Shown here piece after piece: positions 14,585-23,733 of a DNA stretch of 64,000 nucleotides. The DNA lies in contig NZ_CP160403.1 in NCBI RefSeq assembly GCF_040782645.1, forward strand, positions 3,658,001 to 3,722,000, read 5' to 3'. Within the stretch, counting starts at the first letter, position 1. Each line of letters begins with the position of its first letter. The stretch comes from Streptomyces sp. HUAS ZL42 (GTDB lineage Bacteria > Actinomycetota > Actinomycetes > Streptomycetales > Streptomycetaceae). Under the pieces are notes generated by a model. That model was given only the letters and a program-made list of their open reading frames with translations, was not told where the DNA came from and made no database searches. Both the position numbers and the translations under genes were made by a program.

Positions 14585-16657
14585 TCAGTCCCCGTCCGAG
14601 GCGCCGAGCACCAGCGAGACGGTCCGCTCCGTGCCGTTGCGCTCGATGGTCAGCTCCAGGTGGTCGCCGGGGCGGTGGGCCCGGGTCTTGACGATGAGTT
14701 CGTCGCCGGAGTGGATGCGCTGGCCGTCGACCTCGGTGATCACGTCGCCCGCCTTGATGCCGGCCTGGTCGCCGGGACCGCCCACGGTGACCGAGGGACC
14801 GCCGTCGCCGCCCTTCGTGCCGACCCGGGCACCGTCGCCGGTGTAGTCCATGTCGAGGGTGATACCGATGACCGGGTGGGTCGCCCTGCCGGTGTTGATC
14901 AGCTCCTCGGCGACGCGCTTGCCCTGGTTGATGGGGATGGCGAAGCCCAGGCCGATGGAGCCGGCCTGGCCGCCGGAGTCGGAGCCGTCGTCGGCGGACC
15001 GTATGGCGGAGTTGATGCCGATGACGCGCGCCTTGGAGTCGAGGAGAGGGCCGCCGGAGTTGCCGGGGTTGATGGGCGCGTCGGTCTGCAGCGCGTCCAC
15101 GTACGACACATCGCTCCCGTCGCTCTCGCCGCCCGCCGTGATGGGCCGCTCCTTGGCGCTGATGATGCCGGAGGTGACGGTCCCCTCGAGGTCGAAGGGG
15201 GCGCCGATGGCGACGACGGGGTCGCCGACCTGGACGTTGTCGGAGTTGCCCAGTGGCAGGGGCTTGAGTCCGCTCACGCCGCTGACCTTGACGACGGCGA
15301 GGTCGTATCCGCTGTCGCGGCCGACGACCTCGGCCTTGGCGGTCTCCCCGCCGTTGAAGACGACGGTTATCCCGCCGTCGGCTCCGGCGGGCTCCACGAC
15401 GTGGTTGTTGGTGAGGATGTGGCCGCGTGAGTCGAGCACGAACCCGGTGCCGGTGCCCGACTCCGCGCTGCCGTCGACATGCAGGGTGACGACGCTGGGC
15501 AGGGCGCTGGCGGCGATCCCGGCCACACTGTCGGGCGCCCGCCCGGTGGGCTCCGCGGCCGCCTGCGGCAGCTCCACCTCCCCGATCCCGCCGTTGCGCT
15601 CCAGTTGGGCGCCCACGACACCGCCGACGCCTCCCGACACGACAGCCAGCAGGACGGCCGCACCGACGAGGGCTTTCCTGGCCCGCCCACGGCGCTGCTG
15701 CCGACTCGGGACGGCGGCCCCGTTCTGCTGGAGGGGGCCACCGGGGAAGGGGGCCGCGGCCCAGGGGTCGTAGCGGTGCCATGGGCCGGCGTGGGCGGCA
15801 TCGGGGTCAGCGAGGGTGGGGCCGTGGGCGGCGGGGGTGCCGGGCACGGAGGCCGTGGGCACCGGGCTGCCCGGGGACGGGGTGACGCCGTAGGGCGTGG
15901 GGGCCGCCGGAACGGGACCTGCAGCCGGGTCGGTGGGCGCCGGGGCGCGGTCCGCGGCAAAGGCGGAAGCCGCCGGGACCTGGCCCGTCGCCGGCGCCGT
16001 CGGTGCCGGGACCTGGCCCGTCGCCGGCGCCGTCGGTGCCGGGGCGGGCACGGACATGGCCGGGTCCGGGCCTACGGCTGGAAGAGGGGCCGCAAAGGCC
16101 CGGCCGTCCGGCGCGGGCGGGGCGGGAGTCTCAGGTACCGGTGCCGCTGTCGCCGTACAGGGCGCGGGCGTTGCCGCCGGGTGCTGTACCGGCGGGGCGG
16201 GGGCCCAGGGGCCGGGCTTGCCGTACGGCGGCGTGCTGTAGGGATCGGGGTCGTGCAGAGGCTTGGGGCGCTCTTCCGCGGGTGCCTGCTGCGGGGCGGA
16301 GTCGACACCGGACGCGGCGAGGGGCGCTTCCCACTCGAAGTCGCCCTCACTGCCGGCAACGCCCTCCGCGCCGCTGCTCGTTCCGGGCGAGGGCAGGCTC
16401 AGCTCATAGTCCCCGTCGTCGGCAGCGGCACCGGCCCCGGCCCCGGCAGCTGCGTCGCCGCCCCGGTTCCCCGCGGGCTTCGCCAACTCGAAGTCACCGT
16501 CGGCCCGGTCACCATGAGCAGCACCGCCGGGCGCATCCACCGCCGCACGCTCGTCCTCACCCGAGCCCAGTATCACCTCGTCCCCCGTCTCCCCCGCGGG
16601 CTCCTGCGGCCGGGGTCGGCTCCACCATTTCGCCTTCGTGGGCTTCCCCTCGTTCAT
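14585..16657 (-). CDS. HtrA/DegP-like membrane-anchored serine protease with PDZ domain
   Basis: The 690-residue protein has a cytoplasmic, Pro/Ala-rich disordered region of about 320 residues. One membrane helix follows (ALVGAAVLLAVVSGGVGGVVGA, about residues 327-350), then an extracytoplasmic trypsin-like domain and a C-terminal PDZ domain (about 590-690). The triad is visible: His in NNHVVEP (about 417), Asp in SGYDLAVVKV (about 451) and Ser in NPGNSGGPLLD (about 534). Such proteases degrade or process damaged envelope proteins, and the homologous HtrA acts in sigma-E-controlled stress responses. Start: ATG at 16657 with a G-rich site just upstream; the frame runs to 16717. A short in-frame duplication (APTAPATGQVP) occurs in the linker. 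Confidence 0.9.
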   Translation of the reverse strand: MNEGKPTKAKWWSRPRPQEPAGETGDEVILGSGEDERAAVDAPGGAAHGDRADGDFELAKPAGNRGGDAAAGAGAGAAADDGDYELSLPSPGTSSGAEGVAGSEGDFEWEAPLAASGVDSAPQQAPAEERPKPLHDPDPYSTPPYGKPGPWAPAPPVQHPAATPAPCTATAAPVPETPAPPAPDGRAFAAPLPAVGPDPAMSVPAPAPTAPATGQVPAPTAPATGQVPAASAFAADRAPAPTDPAAGPVPAAPTPYGVTPSPGSPVPTASVPGTPAAHGPTLADPDAAHAGPWHRYDPWAAAPFPGGPLQQNGAAVPSRQQRRGRARKALVGAAVLLAVVSGGVGGVVGAQLERNGGIGEVELPQAAAEPTGRAPDSVAGIAASALPSVVTLHVDGSAESGTGTGFVLDSRGHILTNNHVVEPAGADGGITVVFNGGETAKAEVVGRDSGYDLAVVKVSGVSGLKPLPLGNSDNVQVGDPVVAIGAPFDLEGTVTSGIISAKERPITAGGESDGSDVSYVDALQTDAPINPGNSGGPLLDSKARVIGINSAIRSADDGSDSGGQAGSIGLGFAIPINQGKRVAEELINTGRATHPVIGITLDMDYTGDGARVGTKGGDGGPSVTVGGPGDQAGIKAGDVITEVDGQRIHSGDELIVKTRAHRPGDHLELTIERNGTERTVSLVLGASDGD

Positions 16658-16749
16658 GCTCCCCCCACAGCTAGGGCCTGTCCGGCAGACGCGAGCGCGC
16701 GATCCACCTGGATTCAACCAGGTTCACAGGACACCACGCGGAGGCCGGG

Positions 16750-17742
16750 TCAGCGGGAGTGGTGGGAGGAGGAAGAAGGGGACGGAGAGGAGGTCGTGTC
16801 GGGGACGGGTGCGGCGAGCAGTCCGGGAGCCGTGACCTCGGGAGCCGTCGGCCACGAGGTCAGGGAGATCGGCCGGGCCGAGGTGAGCGGACGTATCAGC
16901 GGGGACATCACGGCCGCACCGGCCAGCACGGGAGCGGTGAGACTGTGCAGCACCTGCTCGTCCGAGACCTGGGCCGACAGCGGTACTCCGGGCAGCAGCG
17001 GCGCGGACACCTCGGTCGGGGCGACCGAAGCGGAACCTGGCGACTCCTGGCCGCCCTGCGCGAACAACGGGCCCACGCCACGGCGGCGTTGGGTCTCGGG
17101 TGCCGTCGACGACCCGGCCCCTTGCGTACGCGCCGGGGTCACATTGCTGCCGGCTCCGGAGCCGCCACGTCCGTCCGCGGCCGTCTCGACCGGGCTGCCC
17201 GTGGTCATGCCGCCCAGCGCGATCGCCGCCAGCGACACCGCACCTGCGGCCACGAACGCGAACCGCATCCCGCGCGAACGCTCCGCGTCGTTCCGCCCGA
17301 CGGGGTGGACACGGAATCCGCTGCCCGAGGAGGGCGGGGGAGACAGGACGGAACCGTGGTCGCGGGACGGCACATAGCCGAACTCGAACGGCTCGCCCCG
17401 CTTCACACCGAAGACTCCGGTGGCTCCGGGCCGTCCGGAGAGTCCGCCGAATCCTCCCCCGTCCAGCGGTGAACCGCTGTCGGCGTCACCTCCCCCGGGC
17501 AGCCCCTGGAGGCGGGCCAGGAAGCTCTCGGAGGGGGCCGGCGGTGCGACCTCGGCGAAGACGTTCTTCAACCGGCGCTGTGCGTCGACCTCCGCCTTGC
17601 ACTTCGGGCAGGTCGCCACGTGCGCCAGCACGCGCTCACGCGTGTCATGACCGAGCTCTCCGTCCACCAGGGCGGAGAGTCGGTCTCCCAGATGCTGTTC
17701 GGCCAGGAGCCGCTCGGCGGGGTTGTTCCGTGATCCAGTCAC
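16750..17742 (-). CDS. ZAS-family zinc-containing anti-sigma factor
   Basis: This 330-residue protein has an N-terminal ZAS domain with His41, Cys45 and Cys48 (HVATCPKC), the HxxxCxxC zinc signature of RsrA/RseA-like anti-sigma factors. A single membrane helix ([19 protein letters not shown], about residue 190) places about 120 residues outside, rich in Ser, Pro and Gly. It is expected to hold the adjacent ECF sigma factor at the membrane and release it on envelope or redox stress. The GTG start overlaps the sigma stop by four bases (GTGA), indicating coupled translation and fixed stoichiometry. The neighbour HtrA may be the protease acting on it (inference from the mycobacterial model). Confidence 0.88.
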   Translation of the reverse strand: MTGSRNNPAERLLAEQHLGDRLSALVDGELGHDTRERVLAHVATCPKCKAEVDAQRRLKNVFAEVAPPAPSESFLARLQGLPGGGDADSGSPLDGGGFGGLSGRPGATGVFGVKRGEPFEFGYVPSRDHGSVLSPPPSSGSGFRVHPVGRNDAERSRGMRFAFVAAGAVSLAAIALGGMTTGSPVETAADGRGGSGAGSNVTPARTQGAGSSTAPETQRRRGVGPLFAQGGQESPGSASVAPTEVSAPLLPGVPLSAQVSDEQVLHSLTAPVLAGAAVMSPLIRPLTSARPISLTSWPTAPEVTAPGLLAAPVPDTTSSPSPSSSSHHSR

Positions 17743-18509
17743 GCGGACGCGCTCCCTCCCCCCAGAGCGGGAACGCGGGCCACGAAGGAGCGGCGCTCGG
17801 CGCGGGCCTCCGGCGAGCGGTGCGCGAGGGCCTTGCGCAGCTGCGAGCGGCCACGGTGGATCCGGGAACGGACCGTGCCCAGCTTGACGCCGAGGGTCGC
17901 GGCGATCTCCTCGTACGACAGTCCCTCGATGTCGCACAGGACGACCGCGGCGCGGAACTCGGGCGCGAGGGTGTCGAGCGCCTGCTGGACGTCCGCGTCG
18001 AAGTGCGCGTCGTTGAAGACCTGCTGCGGGTTGGGCTCGCGGCTGGGCAGCCGCTCGGCCGCGTCCTCACCGAGGGCGTCGAAGCGGATGCGCTGCTTGC
18101 GGCGGACCATGTCGAGGAACAGGTTGGTGGTGATGCGGTGCAGCCAGCCCTCGAAGGTGCCCGGGGTGTACGTCGACAGGGAGCGGAACACCCGGACGAA
18201 GACCTCCTGCGTGAGGTCCTCGGCATCGTGCTGGTTGCCGGTGAGGCGGTACGCCAGCCGGTAGACCCGGCCGCTGTGCATGCTGACGATCTCCTCCCAG
18301 CTGGGCGGAGTCCACGCCTGCCCGTCCGCGTCGGTGGAGAAGGTCGCGGTCGTGGCGAAGTCGGCGGCGTGGCCGTGGTCAGCGGTGTCGTTCACGGATT
18401 TCGGCCTGCCCGCCGATCCGAGGAAGCGCCGAAGCACTCCTCCCCGGTCCTCAGGCGCAGCCGCACCTCCCCTGTCAGCTCTGGTGGTGTCCAGTGGAGC
18501 CCCTACCAT
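17739..18509 (-). CDS. ECF RNA polymerase sigma factor, SigE-like
   Basis: The 256-residue protein has an N-terminal extension of about 80 residues. Region 2 follows ([23 protein letters not shown], then [20 protein letters not shown]), and region 4 ends in [23 protein letters not shown], the DNA-binding helix for the -35 element. It corresponds in context to M. tuberculosis SigE, an envelope-stress regulator; it is not the gene called sigE in S. coelicolor. Start: ATG at 18509 with GAGGTGG just upstream. The operon continues into the anti-sigma gene by a four-base overlap, then htrA and tatB. Autoregulation is likely but no clear cognate promoter was identified. Confidence 0.92.
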   Translation of the reverse strand: MVGAPLDTTRADRGGAAAPEDRGGVLRRFLGSAGRPKSVNDTADHGHAADFATTATFSTDADGQAWTPPSWEEIVSMHSGRVYRLAYRLTGNQHDAEDLTQEVFVRVFRSLSTYTPGTFEGWLHRITTNLFLDMVRRKQRIRFDALGEDAAERLPSREPNPQQVFNDAHFDADVQQALDTLAPEFRAAVVLCDIEGLSYEEIAATLGVKLGTVRSRIHRGRSQLRKALAHRSPEARAERRSFVARVPALGGGSASA

Positions 18510-18738
18510 AGCCACCTCGCCCGTTAGCTCCCCATAAGCGGTTTTACGAGAAATTGATCTGGGCTGATACGGCTCATGCGCCTGCGTCAGCACTTGATCG
18601 GCGTCCCGTCCTTCGTCGTGATCCAACTGTGTCCCCCCGTTCCGTCTGCCACCCCTATAAACGCCCGGTCCCATCTGCGGGTTCCCGGCGGCAACGGATA
18701 CAGTCACGCCGAGGCAACCACGGGGACAGGAGAGGGTC

Positions 18739-19371
18739 ATTACCGGCAACCGGCAGACGAGCTGGGCGTTCGCCGACGCCTATGTCGCCGAGGACGAAGC
18801 GCTGCGCTGGGCCCGCGACCGGGCCCGTGAGGCAGGGCTTCGCTCGGTGTCGCCCAGCACGGGCGCCGCACTGCGGTTGCTGGCCGCCACCGTGGGTGCG
18901 AAGGCGGTCGCGGAGATCGGCACCGGCACCGGCGTCTCCGGCATCCACCTTCTGCACGGAATGCGCCCCGACGGCGTGCTGACCACCGTCGATCCCGAAC
19001 CCGAACACCAGCAGTTCGCCCGGCAGGCCTTCCGCGCCTCCGGCTTCGCCAGCAACCGCGCCCGTTTCATCCCGGGCCGCGCGCTCGACGTCCTGCCCCG
19101 CCTCGCGGACGCCGGTTACGACCTCGTCTTCTGCGACGGCGACCGCCTGGAGGTCATGGACTACCTCGCTGAATCGTTGCGCCTGCTGCGTCCCGGGGGG
19201 CTGGTGGTCTTCGAGGGCGTCTTCGCGAACGGCCGCACGATCGACTCCGGCCCGCAGCCCACGGAGGTCATACGCATACGGGAGCTGCTGCGGGCGGTGC
19301 GCGAGAGCCAGGAGCTGGTGCCGTCGCTGCTGCCCGTGGGTGACGGGCTGCTGTGCGCGGTCAAGCGGTGA
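18739..19371 (+). CDS. SAM-dependent O-methyltransferase with an apparent ATT start
   Basis: The 210-residue protein is a class I methyltransferase: [16 protein letters not shown] is the SAM-binding loop, [18 protein letters not shown] holds the acidic residue for the ribose, and [15 protein letters not shown] follows. It matches the family of M. tuberculosis Rv1220c, which is likewise divergent from sigE. The first ATG/GTG/TTG in frame is GTG 18847, but the 36 codons before it ([27 protein letters not shown]) read as the conserved N terminus. The frame is open from a TAA at 18658 without any ATG, GTG or TTG. AGGAG lies six bases before ATT at 18739, making ATT the best start; ATC 18673 or ACG 18706 are alternatives. 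Substrate unknown. Confidence 0.85.
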   Translation: MTGNRQTSWAFADAYVAEDEALRWARDRAREAGLRSVSPSTGAALRLLAATVGAKAVAEIGTGTGVSGIHLLHGMRPDGVLTTVDPEPEHQQFARQAFRASGFASNRARFIPGRALDVLPRLADAGYDLVFCDGDRLEVMDYLAESLRLLRPGGLVVFEGVFANGRTIDSGPQPTEVIRIRELLRAVRESQELVPSLLPVGDGLLCAVKR

Positions 19372-19422
19372 CGGATCACCGTCCACAGGCGGTACAACGG
19401 TGTCGTTTCCCGGGGAAAACAA

Positions 19423-19454
19423 CCGCCCCGGCACCGAATACGATGCCGGGGCGG
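19423..19454 (+). terminator. 11-bp hairpin between convergent genes
   Basis: Arms 19423-19433 and 19444-19454 pair perfectly around a 10-base loop, between the methyltransferase and DUF3117 gene stops. Confidence 0.75.
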
Positions 19455-19479
19455 CTGAAAGGGTATGGTCGCTTGCGCG

Positions 19480-19647
19480 TCAGCCGACGACCTTTTTGAG
19501 GGCGTCACCGAGGGCATCGGCCTCGTCAGGGGTCAGCTCGACGACGAGCCGACCGCCGCCTTCGAGCGGAACGCGCATGACGATGCCCCGCCCCTCCTTG
19601 GTCACCTCGAGCGGGCCATCGCCCGTCCGCGGCTTCATGGCCGCCAT
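19480..19647 (-). CDS. DUF3117 small protein
   Basis: A 55-residue protein beginning MAAMKPRTGDGPLEVTKEGR and ending DEADALGDALKKVVG. The sequence is the near-invariant actinobacterial DUF3117 family (the M. tuberculosis counterpart is Rv1211). Function is unknown. The length equals the family norm. AGGAAGGGG upstream of the ATG at 19647 decides the start; the frame runs to 19746. A possible -10, GATAAT on the minus strand, lies at 19761-19766 and would give a leader of about 105 bases. Confidence 0.9.
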   Translation of the reverse strand: MAAMKPRTGDGPLEVTKEGRGIVMRVPLEGGGRLVVELTPDEADALGDALKKVVG

Positions 19648-20015
19648 GCTCGTTCCCCTTCCTGAAACCAGCTCATCGTCAAAGCCGACGGCCCATGAAG
19701 GGCACGCGCGATCCAGCGCGGGACACGCGACACCGGCATCGAACACATTGCTTCCAAGCCATTATCCCGCATCTCAGGACCCGATGACCAACATCAGTCG
19801 GCATCGCTTGGGCAACGCGCGCGAGCAAAACCACTCAATTCGGCGATGTGACTGCGATACTGCGCGTCCGCACCGACTTCTGCCGTCCGAAAACCCTCCC
19901 GGATTCTTTGACGCAGGTCACACGTCCGGTCCGGGCCGCCGACGGCGATCTCCGCCATGCTGTCCTCGGACACAGGACGTACTGACCGGTCGTACCAATC
20001 AGGAGGGGTTACACC
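19648..20015. promoter_or_regulatory. 368-base divergent intergenic region
   Basis: It separates the divergent DUF3117 and enoyl-CoA hydratase genes. A GATAAT-like -10 for the minus strand is at 19761-19766, and a TTGACG -35-like hexamer for the plus strand lies near 19908. No ORF with good codon bias and no stable hairpin was seen. Confidence 0.4.
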
Positions 20016-20819
20016 ATGGCCGACACCGTGCTCTACGAGGTGAGCGACGGGCTCGCGACGATCACGCTGAACCGCCCCGAGGCGATGAACGCGCTGAACG
20101 TCGCGGCCAAGGTCGCCCTCCGGGAGGCCGTGCGCTCCGCGGCGGAGGACGCCGCCGTGCGGGCGGTGCTGCTGACCGCGGCCGGTGACCGGGCGTTCTG
20201 CGTGGGGCAGGACCTGAAGGAGCACATCGGTCTGCTGGCCGCCGACCGCGAGACCGGCTCCGGCCAGACCATGAGCACGGTGCGGGAGCACTACAACCCG
20301 ATCGTGCGCGCCCTGACGGAGATGGCGAAGCCCGTGGTCGCCGGCGTGAACGGGGTGGCGGCCGGAGCCGGTTTCGGCTTCGCGCTGGCCGCGGACTACC
20401 GGGTCGTGGCGGACACGGCCGCCTTCAACACGTCGTTCGCGGGCGTCGCGCTCACCGCCGACTCGGGTGTCTCGTGGACCCTGCCGCGGGTCGTCGGCCC
20501 CGGGCGGGCCGCCGACCTGCTGCTCTTCCCGCGCAGCATCAAGGCCCAGGAGGCGTACGAGCTGGGGATCGCCAATCGCCTCGTCCCCACGGCGGAGCTG
20601 CGGGCGGAGGCCGAGAAGGTCGCGCGCGAGCTGGCCCAGGGGCCGACGGTGGCGTACGCGGCGCTCAAGGAGGCCATGGCGTACGGGTTCTCCCACTCGC
20701 TGGCGGAGACGCTGGAGAAGGAGGACGAGCTGCAGACGCGGGCGGGGTCGTCGGAGGATCACGCCATCGCGGTGCAGGCCTTCGTGAACAAGGAGAAGCC
20801 GAAGTACCTGGGGCGGTGA
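20016..20819 (+). CDS. Enoyl-CoA hydratase/isomerase family protein
   Basis: This 267-residue crotonase-fold enzyme has LNRPEAMNALN near the N terminus, the first oxyanion segment RAFCVGQDLKEH (about residue 65) and the second in VAGVNGVAAGAGFGFALAADYRV (about 110). In place of the two glutamates of classical hydratases it has AFNTSFAGVALTADSGVSWTLPRVVG, in which the catalytic position is Asp-like. This resembles PaaG-type isomerases of phenylacetyl-CoA breakdown more than FadB hydratases. AGGAGGGG lies upstream of the ATG. It converges with the glycosylase gene, only one base apart. Substrate is unproven. Confidence 0.85.
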   Translation: MADTVLYEVSDGLATITLNRPEAMNALNVAAKVALREAVRSAAEDAAVRAVLLTAAGDRAFCVGQDLKEHIGLLAADRETGSGQTMSTVREHYNPIVRALTEMAKPVVAGVNGVAAGAGFGFALAADYRVVADTAAFNTSFAGVALTADSGVSWTLPRVVGPGRAADLLLFPRSIKAQEAYELGIANRLVPTAELRAEAEKVARELAQGPTVAYAALKEAMAYGFSHSLAETLEKEDELQTRAGSSEDHAIAVQAFVNKEKPKYLGR

Positions 20820-20820
20820 G

Positions 20821-21408
20821 TCACGGGGCGCTTCTGGCCACGCATGTCTCCAGGTGATCGTCCACCAGGCCGCACGCCTGCATCAGCGCGTACGCCGTCG
20901 TCGGACCGACGAAGCGCAGCCCCCGTTTCTTCAGGGCCTTGGACAGGGCCGTCGACTCGGGGGTGACCGCGGGCACGTCGGAGAGGGTTTGCGGGGCCGG
21001 GCGGGTGGCCGGGTCGGGGGCGTGGGACCAGATCAGGTCGTCCAGCTCGCCCGGCGTCCACTCGGCCAGCACACGCGCGTTGGCGAGCGTCGCGTCGATC
21101 TTGGCGCGGTTGCGGATGATGCCCGGGTCGGCGAGGAGGCGGTCGCGGTCGGCGTCGGTGAACACCGCGACCTTGGCGATCTCGAAGCCGGCGAAGGCCG
21201 CGCGGAAGCCGGGACGGCGGCGCAGGATCGTGATCCAGGACAGGCCGGACTGGAACGCCTCCAGGCTGAGGCGTTCGTACAGCGCGTCGTCGCCGTGGAC
21301 CGGACGGCCCCACTCGTCGTCGTGGTACGCCACGTAGTCCTCGGTGGACAGGGCCCAGGGGCAGCGCAGGGCGCCGTCCGGACCGGCGATGGCCGTGCCG
21401 TCGCTCAC
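20821..21408 (-). CDS. tag: DNA-3-methyladenine glycosylase I
   Basis: The 195-residue protein removes 3-methyladenine from alkylated DNA in base excision repair. It opens with LRCPWALSTEDYVAYHDDEWGRPVHGDDALYERL and continues with LEAFQSGLSWITILRRRPGFRAAF, both diagnostic for TagA/Tag1. The C-terminal GLRFVGPTTAYALMQACGLVDDH completes the helix-hairpin-helix-like fold and zinc site. The GTG at 21408 overlaps the stop of the upstream DivIVA-like gene by four bases (GTGA), so both are co-translated; the longer frame to 21777 is antisense to that gene. The same gene pair occurs near folP2 in M. tuberculosis (Rv1209-tagA). Confidence 0.92.
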   Translation of the reverse strand: MSDGTAIAGPDGALRCPWALSTEDYVAYHDDEWGRPVHGDDALYERLSLEAFQSGLSWITILRRRPGFRAAFAGFEIAKVAVFTDADRDRLLADPGIIRNRAKIDATLANARVLAEWTPGELDDLIWSHAPDPATRPAPQTLSDVPAVTPESTALSKALKKRGLRFVGPTTAYALMQACGLVDDHLETCVARSAP

Positions 21409-21761
21409 TGATCGTCCCCCCGGGCGGGTTTCTCCATCGACACATGGGACGCGGCGGCCTGGGCGCCGGCCAGGGCGGACTCCAGGTCGGCGATGCGGGC
21501 GTCGCGCTCGGCGAGTTCGGCGGCGAGGCGGCCGAGCGCGTCGTCCACCTCCGCCATGCGGTAGCCGCGGACGGCGAGGGGGAAGCGCAGCTGGTCGATG
21601 TCCGCGCGGTTGACCGGCCGGTCCGGCGGCAGGGGGTCCTGCAGCCGCTGCGGCGCCGCCTCCGGCAGCGGGCCGGTGCCCTCGCCGCCGCCCACCACGG
21701 CGAGGGTCACCGCGGCGACCACGACGGCGAGCGCGACGACCAGGAACAAGAACATAACCAT
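21405..21761 (-). CDS. Small membrane protein with DivIVA-like segment
   Basis: An 118-residue protein with one N-terminal membrane helix (FLFLVVALAVVVAAVTLAVV). A proline-rich linker and then LRFPLAVRGYRMAEVDDALGRLAAELAERDARIADLESALA follow. The FPLAVRGYRMAEVDDAL stretch matches the DivIVA N-terminal motif, which in DivIVA recognises curved membranes, and the rest is a coiled coil. A role at cell poles or division sites is possible but unproven. Either of two close ATGs (21761, 21755) could be used. Confidence 0.8.
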   Translation of the reverse strand: MVMFLFLVVALAVVVAAVTLAVVGGGEGTGPLPEAAPQRLQDPLPPDRPVNRADIDQLRFPLAVRGYRMAEVDDALGRLAAELAERDARIADLESALAGAQAAASHVSMEKPARGDDQ

Positions 21762-21900
21762 CGCTGAGGGTCCCCACGCTCCGTGCCGGCGCTCTGTGCG
21801 CCGGAGCTCAATGTGTGTGCGTCCGATCGTGCCATGCGACTCTGACAGTTAGGGTCGCAGGCGGCCGAAGACGGGGACGTACTAGGAGAGGTCACAGGGG

Positions 21901-22761
21901 ATGCTCAGGCTGGGCAGGCGCGAGTTCGAGGCGCACGAGCCGGTGATCATGGCGATCGTGAACCGGACCCCGGACTCCTTCTACGACAGGGGGGCCACGT
22001 TCCGCGACGAGCCCGCCCTCGCGCGCGTGGAGCAGGCGGTGGCCGAGGGCGCCGCCATCATCGACATCGGCGGGGTCAAGGCCGGGCCGGGGGAAGAGGT
22101 GACGGCCGAGGAGGAGGCGCGGCGGACCGTGGGGTTCGTGGCGGAGGTGCGGCGGCGTTTCCCGGATGTCGTCATCAGCGTGGACACCTGGCGGGCCGAG
22201 GTCGGGGTGGCGGTCTGCGAGGCGGGGGCGGATCTGCTGAACGACGCGTGGGGCGGGGTGGACCCGGGGCTCGCGGAGGTCGCCGCGCGGTACGGGGTGG
22301 GGCTGGTGTGCACGCACGCGGGGGGCGCACGGCCGCGGACCCGTCCGCACCGGGTGACGTACGACGACGTCATGGCCGACATTCTGCGGGTGACCGTGGG
22401 GCTGGCCCAGCGGGCGGTGGGGCTGGGGGTGCCGAGGGAGTCGGTCCTGATCGACCCCGGGCACGACTTCGGGAAGAACACGCGGCACAGTCTCGAGGCG
22501 ACGCGGCGGCTGGGGGAGATGGTGGAGACGGGCTGGCCGGTGCTCGTGTCGCTGTCCAACAAGGACTTCGTCGGGGAGACGCTGGACAAGCCGGTGAAGG
22601 AGCGGGTGCTGGGGACGCTGGCGACGACTGCGGTGTCGGCGTGGTTGGGGGCTCAGGTGTATCGGGTGCACGAGGTTGCCGAGACGCGGCAGGTGCTGGA
22701 CATGGTGGCGTCGATCGCGGGGCACCGGCCACCTGCGGTGGCCCGGCGTGGGTTGGCATAG
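21901..22761 (+). CDS. Dihydropteroate synthase family protein (FolP2-like)
   Basis: The 286-residue TIM-barrel protein has IMAIVNRTPDSFYDRGATF (the first DHPS signature with its Asn), AAIIDIGGVKAGPG (second signature), ISVDTW, LLNDAWGG and IDPGHDFGKNTRHSLE. Classical DHPS joins pterin diphosphate to p-aminobenzoate in folate synthesis. Several loops differ: DIGGVKAGPG replaces DIGGESTRPG, so the pABA/sulfonamide loop is altered. This is the FolP2 type (Rv1207 in M. tuberculosis), which is reported to lack clear DHPS activity. AGGAGAGG lies upstream of the ATG. A hairpin follows the stop. Confidence 0.85.
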   Translation: MLRLGRREFEAHEPVIMAIVNRTPDSFYDRGATFRDEPALARVEQAVAEGAAIIDIGGVKAGPGEEVTAEEEARRTVGFVAEVRRRFPDVVISVDTWRAEVGVAVCEAGADLLNDAWGGVDPGLAEVAARYGVGLVCTHAGGARPRTRPHRVTYDDVMADILRVTVGLAQRAVGLGVPRESVLIDPGHDFGKNTRHSLEATRRLGEMVETGWPVLVSLSNKDFVGETLDKPVKERVLGTLATTAVSAWLGAQVYRVHEVAETRQVLDMVASIAGHRPPAVARRGLA

Positions 22762-22779
22762 GGCGTTTCCCCGCCGTAC

Positions 22780-22810
22780 CAGGGGGCTCCGCCCCGAGCG
22801 GAGCCCCCTG
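22780..22810 (+). terminator. 13-bp hairpin between folP2-like and LOG genes
   Basis: Arms 22780-22792 and 22798-22810 pair perfectly around a five-base loop, between convergent genes. Confidence 0.8.
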
Positions 22811-22855
22811 CTGCGTCGGCACCCCGTGTCTGTGGCATGAGCCGCCGGACAGGCC

Positions 22856-23614
22856 CTAGCGGCCCGCCTCCTTGGACACCAGTGCCACCGCCTCCTCCAC
22901 GTCGTCCGTCATGTGGAAGAGGAGCAGGTCGTGTTCCGAGGCCTTGCCCTGGGCGATGAGCGTGTTCTTGAGCCAGTCGACCAGGCCGCCCCAGTACTCG
23001 CTGCCGAAGAGCACGATCGGGAAGCGGGTGACCTTCTGGGTCTGGACGAGGGTCAGGGCCTCGAAGAGTTCGTCCAGGGTGCCCAGGCCGCCGGGCAGGA
23101 CCACGAAGCCCTGCGCGTACTTCACGAACATCATCTTGCGGACGAAGAAGTAGCGGAAGTTCAGGCCGATGTCGACGTAGGGGTTCAGCCCCTGCTCGAA
23201 GGGGAGCTCGATGCCCAGGCCCACCGAGATGCCGCCCGCCTCGCACGCGCCCTTGTTCGCCGCTTCCATGGCGCCCGGACCGCCGCCGGTGATCACCGCC
23301 CAGCCGGCCTGCACCAGGCCCCGGCCGAGGCGGACGCCCGCGTCGTACTCGGCCGAGTCCACCGGCGTACGCGCCGAGCCGAACACGCTGATCGCGGGCG
23401 GGAGTTCGGCCAGCGTGCCGAAGCCCTCGATGAACTCCGACTGGATGCGCAGGACTCGCCAGGGGTCGGTGTGGACCCAGTCGGAGGGTCCTCCCGCGTC
23501 CAGCAGACGCTGGTCCGTCGTGCTCGCCGTCACCTGGCCGCGCCTCCGGAGGACCGGTCCCAGGCGCTGCTCGTCCGGCGGCTGCTTCTTCCCCTCGGGG
23601 TTGCCGGTAGCCAT
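22856..23614 (-). CDS. LOG-family protein (TIGR00730), probable nucleoside-monophosphate phosphoribohydrolase
   Basis: This 252-residue Rossmann-fold protein has ISVFGSARTP, VITGGGPGAMEAANKGA and the catalytic signature VVLPGGLGTLDELFEALTLVQ, which contains PGGxGTxxE. Members hydrolyse cytokinin riboside monophosphates or AMP-like nucleotides to free base and ribose phosphate. The first 50 residues are an extra disordered, charged part. GGAGGGAGC lies upstream of the ATG. The M. tuberculosis counterpart Rv1205 is a demonstrated cytokinin-producing LOG and also neighbours folP2. Confidence 0.9.
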   Translation of the reverse strand: MATGNPEGKKQPPDEQRLGPVLRRRGQVTASTTDQRLLDAGGPSDWVHTDPWRVLRIQSEFIEGFGTLAELPPAISVFGSARTPVDSAEYDAGVRLGRGLVQAGWAVITGGGPGAMEAANKGACEAGGISVGLGIELPFEQGLNPYVDIGLNFRYFFVRKMMFVKYAQGFVVLPGGLGTLDELFEALTLVQTQKVTRFPIVLFGSEYWGGLVDWLKNTLIAQGKASEHDLLLFHMTDDVEEAVALVSKEAGR

Positions 23615-23733
23615 GTGCGCTCCCTCCGCTAGCGGGGTGTTTCCACCTCAGCGTAGATCTACGCGGGTTACGGGCGGGGGACGCGAGCATGTCTGCCGTG
23701 AAGCGCCGTCCCCACGCCCGCGCCCGCGCCGCG

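Noticed and set aside
18576..18830. An 84-residue plus-strand ORF starting before the methyltransferase
   Set aside because: It overlaps the conserved methyltransferase N terminus in a different frame and has no ribosome binding site or family look.
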